Origin: Caldifarciminota bacterium
GTDB lineage: Bacteria > Hydrothermota > Tepidihabitantia > SM23-42
Assembly: GCA_016936155.1 (NCBI GenBank)
Contig: JAFGPO010000154.1
Location: forward strand, 1-51,664
Direction of reading: 5' to 3'
Length of the DNA stretch: 51,664 nt
Shown: positions 46,674 through 51,664 of the stretch, piece after piece
Numbering within the stretch: the stretch's first letter is position 1
Layout of the letters: each line of letters starts with the position of its first letter
Notes under the pieces: generated by a model
Databases searched by the model: none
Seen by the model: only the letters and a program-made list of their open reading frames with translations
Told to the model about the DNA's origin: nothing
Translations under genes and position numbers: made by a program

Positions 46674-46702
46674 TCCGTCATTTGTCATTCGTCGTTCATA
46701 AA
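46674..46702. repeat. 7-bp quasi-tandem (GTCATTN)
   Basis: CCGTCATTTGTCATTCGTCGTTCATAA. Confidence 0.55.
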
Positions 46703-46764
46703 TCACGATTCACCAATACGCTTTTGCGCTGTTTCGGCTAACGCTCTATGGCTACTCTTAAGCC

Positions 46765-46792
46765 TTGACAAGCATGGAGTATCGTTTATAAT
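46765..46792 (+). promoter_or_regulatory. Promoter TTGACA-N16-TATAAT followed by AAGGAGG
   Basis: Direct reading. Confidence 0.85.
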
Positions 46793-46816
46793 GCATTATA
46801 TTAAAAAGGAGGTATT

Positions 46817-47572
46817 ATGTTAAAGCGAATGTTGGTTTTTGGATGCGCACTGGTGTTTGCCGCCCTCATTACTGGATGCGGCGATAAGATCGACGAAGAC
46901 GAACAGCGCGAAGCTGAACAGCTCGTAACCGGGCTTAATATGATGGCGATGATGACCAATGTTGATGCCTACAGTACGACTGGCCTGGATGGCGCCCCGT
47001 TTGGCTGGACCGGTCCATTTGTTTATGAGCTTCCGGACTGGACCGATACACTGTACTACGAGTACTTCATTAAACTGCCGCTTGACAGTATCGATGTGTT
47101 CATCGATTCCATTATATGGCTCGTCATGCCGGAACCGAATGTCTGGGGTCCGGATTCATTGGAACCATGGACCGGCATTGACACCTGGATCATCGGCAAG
47201 GCACGTACTGATATATACTTCCACACCACGTTCTCGGTTGAGGACACCCTGGCCATTACCGGTCTTTTACGGTGGAACTGGAGTGAAACCTGGTATCAGT
47301 ATGACTATGATGTGAGCATGATCACCGAAGCTGCGGATATCGATATCACCACATCGAGCAATATCGGTCTGGCCGCGCACTTCCTCTTTGCTGACGATGG
47401 TTCCGGCACTGTCGACGACTGCTATGCTGAGTGGAACAATACGATATTCGTACGGTACGAATTCTTTGACGTCCCGAATGCCGAAGAGTACGATGGTTAC
47501 TACGAGTTGCTCAGCGAAGCGTGGAAAGTCCAGCACTTCTTCAAGTTGACTAAAGAAGAATCGACGATGTAA
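46817..47572 (+). CDS. Hypothetical lipoprotein
   Basis: Lipobox ALITGC; SD AAGGAGG. Confidence 0.75.
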   Translation: MLKRMLVFGCALVFAALITGCGDKIDEDEQREAEQLVTGLNMMAMMTNVDAYSTTGLDGAPFGWTGPFVYELPDWTDTLYYEYFIKLPLDSIDVFIDSIIWLVMPEPNVWGPDSLEPWTGIDTWIIGKARTDIYFHTTFSVEDTLAITGLLRWNWSETWYQYDYDVSMITEAADIDITTSSNIGLAAHFLFADDGSGTVDDCYAEWNNTIFVRYEFFDVPNAEEYDGYYELLSEAWKVQHFFKLTKEESTM

Positions 47573-47587
47573 CTTCGAACAGTCATG

Positions 47588-47617
47588 AAAAAGGGGAGCT
47601 TGCGCTCCCCTTTTTTT
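47588..47617 (+). terminator. Intrinsic terminator AAAAAGGGGAGC-TTGC-GCTCCCCTTTTTTT
   Basis: Stem-loop plus T7. Confidence 0.93.
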
Positions 47618-47671
47618 GTCATTGGTAATTAGTAATCGGTCATTCATTTCGCATTTTTGATTCGAACTTTG

Positions 47672-48970
47672 TTATTGCAAGGGAAACGGTAGTTTCCCTT
47701 TGCCCTTGCGTCCCATTTGTTTCAACATGTTCCGCGCCATCTTGAACTGCTTGAGCAAACGGTTGATGTCCTGCATCGAGGTACCGCTCCCGGCCGCGAT
47801 CCTCCGCTTGCGCGATCCGTCTATGATCTCCGGGTGGAGCCGTTCCTGTTGGGTCATGGAATTGATCATCGCCTCGACTTTTTTCAATTCACCCTCATCC
47901 ACGTCCGTTTCTTTTACGCCCGGAATCATGGCCGCGATCTTGGCAAGCGGACCGAGTTTTCGGACCGCTTTCATCTGCTCGAGAAAATCAACAAAATTGA
48001 GGTCGCCTTTTTCGATCTTGGCGCGCATTTTTTTTTCGTCGACCCGGATTTCCAGACCCCTCACTTTTTCAACGAGACTCGCCATATCCCCCATCCCGAG
48101 AATACGCTGCGCCATACGATCCGGGTGGAATTCCTCGATCCCCGGCAGCTCTTCGCCGGTGCCGACAAAAAACAGGGGAACGCCGGCTGCCCTGCTGATC
48201 GATAAGGCGGCTCCACCCCGGGCATCGCCATCCATCTTGGTGAGGATCGCACCCTCAAGACCGACTTTTTCCTTGAATGAGATCGCCTGGTTCACAGCAT
48301 CCTGACCGCTCATTCCGTCGGCAACAAGCAACCGGTAATCAGGATCGATGACTTTATGAATACCCACAAGCTCCTGGACAAGCATTTCGTCGATATGGAG
48401 CCGCCCCGCGCTGTCAACGATCACGAGCCCATGACCATCCGCATGCGCGCGTTTCATCGCCTGTTTAGCGACGTCACGAGCATTTTCCCCCTCAAGCGGG
48501 AAAACCGCCACGCCGGCGCGTTTGCCAAGTGACTGCAGCTGCTCGTATGCTGCTGGTCGCTTTACATCCGCAGGCACCAAGAGCGGTTTTCTTCCTTTAT
48601 ATTTGACCGCGATTTTCGCGGCGGTGGTCGTCTTGCCCACGCCCTGCAGTCCCAACAGGCTGATAACGGTAATGGCATTTGGCTTGAAAATGAGCAACCG
48701 AGGGGTTTGCCCGAGGAGCACTATGAGCTGTTCATAGACGGTTTTGATAATCAGATCCCCGGGCTGCAAACTGCGCGATAACTCGAGTTTCAAGCAGTGA
48801 TCGTTCAGGACCTCAATGAACTCCTTTACGACCTTGTAATTCACATCCGCCTCGAGCAGCGTGATACGGATATCCTTCAGTATACTATCGAGCTCGCTCC
48901 TGGTGATACGCCCGTATCCCAGCACCTTGCGCCGGATAATGGAGAAGCGGTCGATCAGACCTTCGAACAT
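47672..48970 (-). CDS. ffh: Signal recognition particle protein Ffh
   Basis: LLGLQGVGKTTTAAKIA, DSAGRLHIDE, ILTKMDGDARGGAAL; M-domain IDGSRKRRIAAGSGTS. Confidence 0.97.
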   Translation of the reverse strand: MFEGLIDRFSIIRRKVLGYGRITRSELDSILKDIRITLLEADVNYKVVKEFIEVLNDHCLKLELSRSLQPGDLIIKTVYEQLIVLLGQTPRLLIFKPNAITVISLLGLQGVGKTTTAAKIAVKYKGRKPLLVPADVKRPAAYEQLQSLGKRAGVAVFPLEGENARDVAKQAMKRAHADGHGLVIVDSAGRLHIDEMLVQELVGIHKVIDPDYRLLVADGMSGQDAVNQAISFKEKVGLEGAILTKMDGDARGGAALSISRAAGVPLFFVGTGEELPGIEEFHPDRMAQRILGMGDMASLVEKVRGLEIRVDEKKMRAKIEKGDLNFVDFLEQMKAVRKLGPLAKIAAMIPGVKETDVDEGELKKVEAMINSMTQQERLHPEIIDGSRKRRIAAGSGTSMQDINRLLKQFKMARNMLKQMGRKGKGKLPFPLQ

Positions 48971-49605
48971 CTGAGTTCCTGGATCGCCTGCGCGTAGTCG
49001 TGCGAACGGAAAACACTGGCACCAGCAACCACGATCTCAGTACCGGCCTTTTTCAATGTGCAGGCATTCTCTCTGTTTACTCCTCCGTCAACCGCGATCG
49101 AACACGTTATCCCGTGTTCAATCATATACTGTCTTGCTTCCTGGATCTTGGGCACAACGTCGTCCATGAATTTTTGACCGCAAAAGCCCGGCGTGACTGT
49201 CATGATGAGCAGAATGTCAACATGGGGGAGATAGTGCTTCACCTGTTCCAACGGGGTCGCGGGATTGATGCTGAGCCCGGTCTGAACACCATGCTGCTTG
49301 CAGTATGCTAAACATTGGTCCACACGTTCGGTCGCTTCCACATGAAAGGATATCCAGTCTGATCCGGCGGCAATATATTCTTTGAGATATTTTTCAGGCT
49401 GCATGATCATGAGATGAGACCACAGCGTCATATCCGTCACCCTGTCGATCGCTTCTACGATCATCGGTCCAAAAGTAAGATTCGGCACGAACACACCATC
49501 CATGACATCAAGATGCAGACAGTCGGCACCAGCATCTTTGATCTTTTGAAGTTCCTCTTGATAATGGGAAAAATCCGCGGCGATGATCGAGGGTGCGACC
49601 TTCAC
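48955..49605 (-). CDS. rpe: Ribulose-phosphate 3-epimerase
   Basis: APSIIAADF, LHLDVMDGVFVPNLTFGP, VTPGFCGQKF, AVDGGVN. Confidence 0.96.
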   Translation of the reverse strand: MKVAPSIIAADFSHYQEELQKIKDAGADCLHLDVMDGVFVPNLTFGPMIVEAIDRVTDMTLWSHLMIMQPEKYLKEYIAAGSDWISFHVEATERVDQCLAYCKQHGVQTGLSINPATPLEQVKHYLPHVDILLIMTVTPGFCGQKFMDDVVPKIQEARQYMIEHGITCSIAVDGGVNRENACTLKKAGTEIVVAGASVFRSHDYAQAIQELRCSKV

Positions 49606-50306
49606 TTAATGATCATCAAGGTTACTGTGTCACCGCGCTCGACCACATGTTCGGGAGCCGGATCCTGTACGATCACCGTACCCGAGGTTCCGCTCCCCTC
49701 GACCTCCTTCACCTCACCAAGTACGAGGTCCATGGAATCAAGCAGCCCTCCTATCTGTTCCAAGGTCATATTGCTTAAATTGGGCATTTTCAGTACCGGC
49801 CCTTTGCTTACGATGAACGTAATACCATCCCCTTTCTTCATCTCGGTCTCAACAACCGGGACTGTAGCAATGATCTTATTCACGGCGATGGTATCAGAGT
49901 GCTGGTACTCCATGGTTTCGATCGTAAAACCAAGGCGTTTCACAATAAGTTCCGCTTTCTCGGCATCAATCCCGATCAAAAACGGCATGCGGATCGTTTC
50001 TGGCCCCAAACTTACGGTCAGGTTAACGATCCTTCCGGTCTTAACGCGCGTTTCTGGCAGCGGATCCTGAATGATGATCTTTCCAGGCTCAACGATCGGA
50101 TCAAAACGTCGTTCGACCACGATGCCCTCCAGATCCTGCTTGCTCAGCTCAGCGATCGCATTATCAAGGGTCATGTGCACGACGTTCGGGACCGATACAA
50201 CCCTGCCTTGATGGACAATAAGGGGCATAACGATGAAGTTCGCGATCATCACGCCGACGATAAAAAAGAGCGCAATGATCGCAATGTAAATAAGAAATTT
50301 TTTCAT
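49602..50306 (-). CDS. PASTA-domain membrane protein (no kinase domain)
   Basis: One TM plus three PASTA repeats. Confidence 0.9.
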   Translation of the reverse strand: MKKFLIYIAIIALFFIVGVMIANFIVMPLIVHQGRVVSVPNVVHMTLDNAIAELSKQDLEGIVVERRFDPIVEPGKIIIQDPLPETRVKTGRIVNLTVSLGPETIRMPFLIGIDAEKAELIVKRLGFTIETMEYQHSDTIAVNKIIATVPVVETEMKKGDGITFIVSKGPVLKMPNLSNMTLEQIGGLLDSMDLVLGEVKEVEGSGTSGTVIVQDPAPEHVVERGDTVTLMIIK

Positions 50307-51034
50307 TCCAGCACGGTCGCGACCACGAGATTAATGGCGCTTCCTTTTTTCACCTGGCTTCCACTCCCTGGATTCTGACGCATGACAATCCCGACGTTGT
50401 AGTCAATACTTACTTCCCATGACACATTGCCGACCGTGAACCCTTTTTCTTCAATGAGACGTTTTGCGGTAGAAAGCGATTTACCGATCAGATTAGGGAC
50501 CGATGCAGACTCGATGCCCTGGCTTAAGACCACGGCAACGACGTCGCCTCTATTGATCGGCGATCCGGCACCAGGAATCGTCCGGATGATCTTGTCTTTT
50601 TCGATCGAGGCGTGCTGTTCGGTCTTCACTTCCCCGACCTTCAAGCCCATGTTCGAAAGCAGCACTGTTGCCTCGGCCAAGCCCTGGCTGGTCAGATCCG
50701 GCAAAGATACCCGGGTCGAGCCCAGGCTGATGAACACGGTCACCGTTGATCTCGATCCCACGACCGATCCTGGCAAGGGTGTCTGCCGGCATATGAGATT
50801 GGCGGTGGTTTTTTCGCTTTCCTCCTCCCCGCCAACAACCAGGAGCAATCCCCTGGTTTCAGCAATGACCCGTGCCTGTTCAGTGGTCGATCCGACAAGA
50901 TCCGGAACCATGATATCACCGCCCGGTTTTACTGCAGGAGCGACCACAAAGAAAAATAGCACACAGATTATTATCGAGGTAAAAAGCGCGACCAAAAAAG
51001 ACATCAAAAAAACTTTACCACCGTTATAATACAT
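50303..51034 (-). CDS. PASTA-domain membrane protein (no kinase domain), tandem paralog
   Basis: One TM plus three PASTA repeats; SD AAAGGAG. Confidence 0.9.
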   Translation of the reverse strand: MYYNGGKVFLMSFLVALFTSIIICVLFFFVVAPAVKPGGDIMVPDLVGSTTEQARVIAETRGLLLVVGGEEESEKTTANLICRQTPLPGSVVGSRSTVTVFISLGSTRVSLPDLTSQGLAEATVLLSNMGLKVGEVKTEQHASIEKDKIIRTIPGAGSPINRGDVVAVVLSQGIESASVPNLIGKSLSTAKRLIEEKGFTVGNVSWEVSIDYNVGIVMRQNPGSGSQVKKGSAINLVVATVLE

Positions 51035-51193
51035 GCTTCTCCTTTCTATGAGCTTTGCTCATTGATCACTGAGATAACAGAAAGCTTACAGCGATTGCGT
51101 TCAATACCCATTAGCCGTTTACCTCCTGCAGAATCATTGATTTCTCTGTCATCTTCCTTCATCTCTGTAATCATTGTCGCTTACAGCGATAAT

Positions 51194-51282
51194 CGGAGAG
51201 GGTGGGATTTGAACCCACGATCCCGATCTCTCGGGATACACGATTTCCAATCGTGCTCCTTAGGCCGCTCGGACACCTCTCC
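51194..51282 (-). tRNA. tRNA-Ser (anticodon GGA), CCA not encoded
   Basis: GGAGAGG...CCTCTCC acceptor, CACGATTGGAAATCGTG anticodon arm, long variable arm, GGTTCAAATCC T-loop. Confidence 0.95.
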
Positions 51283-51323
51283 ACCACGATCCGAGCCGTA
51301 GCATGATGCTCCCGACAACGTAA

Positions 51324-51515
51324 CTACTGTTCTTTGTTCTTTTCGACCTTTTCTTCCTTATCATCATCAACCGGACTATCGATCTCCCTTATGCCTTTCT
51401 TGAATTCTTTGATACCCTTACCTAAACTGCGGGCAAGATCCGGTATCTTTTTCGCACCAAAAAGCAACAGGGCGATGAGCAATATAAGAAGGATCTCCTG
51501 CCAACCAATATTCAT
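51324..51515 (-). CDS. tatA: Sec-independent translocase TatA/E
   Basis: [46 protein letters not shown]16-TATAAT and TAGGAG upstream. Confidence 0.95.
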   Translation of the reverse strand: MNIGWQEILLILLIALLLFGAKKIPDLARSLGKGIKEFKKGIREIDSPVDDDKEEKVEKNKEQ

Positions 51516-51664
51516 GATTACTCCTAAACATAATTATAGTGAAATTCAATAATTTGTCAATGAAACCTCCTTAAAAGCAGCCTTGCCGAATCAAATGTAT
51601 GTTTTTTGGCAAATTGGTGTTGCGGTTGGTAAAAATTATTGGTTTTAAGGAGCGGGCGTCAAAA

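Noticed and set aside
47267-47647. 126-aa minus-strand ORF
   Set aside because: Antisense to the hypothetical lipoprotein and runs through its intrinsic terminator

Overview
This 51.7-kb window is gene-dense bacterial chromosome. It opens on the last ~59 nt of a 16S rRNA, with an intact anti-Shine-Dalgarno, and ends near tRNA-Ser(GGA) and tatA. Housekeeping content includes rpsP-khpA-trmD-rplS-rnhB-yraN, lpxD-lpxC, a bioY-like gene, a Memo/AMMECR1 fusion, larB-larC, an ECF sigma/anti-sigma pair, a beta-CASP nuclease, pyrK-pyrD-[four-helix-bundle gene]-pyrF-pyrE, tldD, an M6 protease-histidine kinase pair, a minor pilin/PilY1 cluster, rsmG-mazG-PSP1-ftsB-like, Wza/Wzc-like genes, a secreted class II amidotransferase, a sodium:solute symporter, and ffh-rpe-PASTA-PASTA. 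The gram-negative envelope genes plus FlgD/T9SS-like C-terminal tails suggest a candidate-phylum (FCB or WOR-3/Stahlbacteria-like) lineage; that is inference only. The most unusual observations are: (1) a compact ~581-bp element (20701-21281) inside the pyr operon, made of a four-helix-bundle (23S-IVP/Avd-like) gene between inverted arrays of degenerate 10-11-bp GGC-phased repeats, with matching AGAAGGC/GCCTTCT ends; (2) several families of degenerate short-period intergenic repeats (7, 8, 9 and 10-11 bp), including four copies of an 8-bp-phased CTGATnnn hairpin; (3) near-consensus TTGACA-N16/17-TATAAT promoters, of which at least eight place the start codon only 5-8 nt after the -10 box, implying leaderless mRNAs next to SD-led genes; (4) an MFS gene with no usual start codon whose in-frame coding begins directly after the pyrE stop; (5) a predicted secreted class II glutamine amidotransferase with a C-terminal sorting-like tail. 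No CRISPR array, IS transposase or phage module was recognised.
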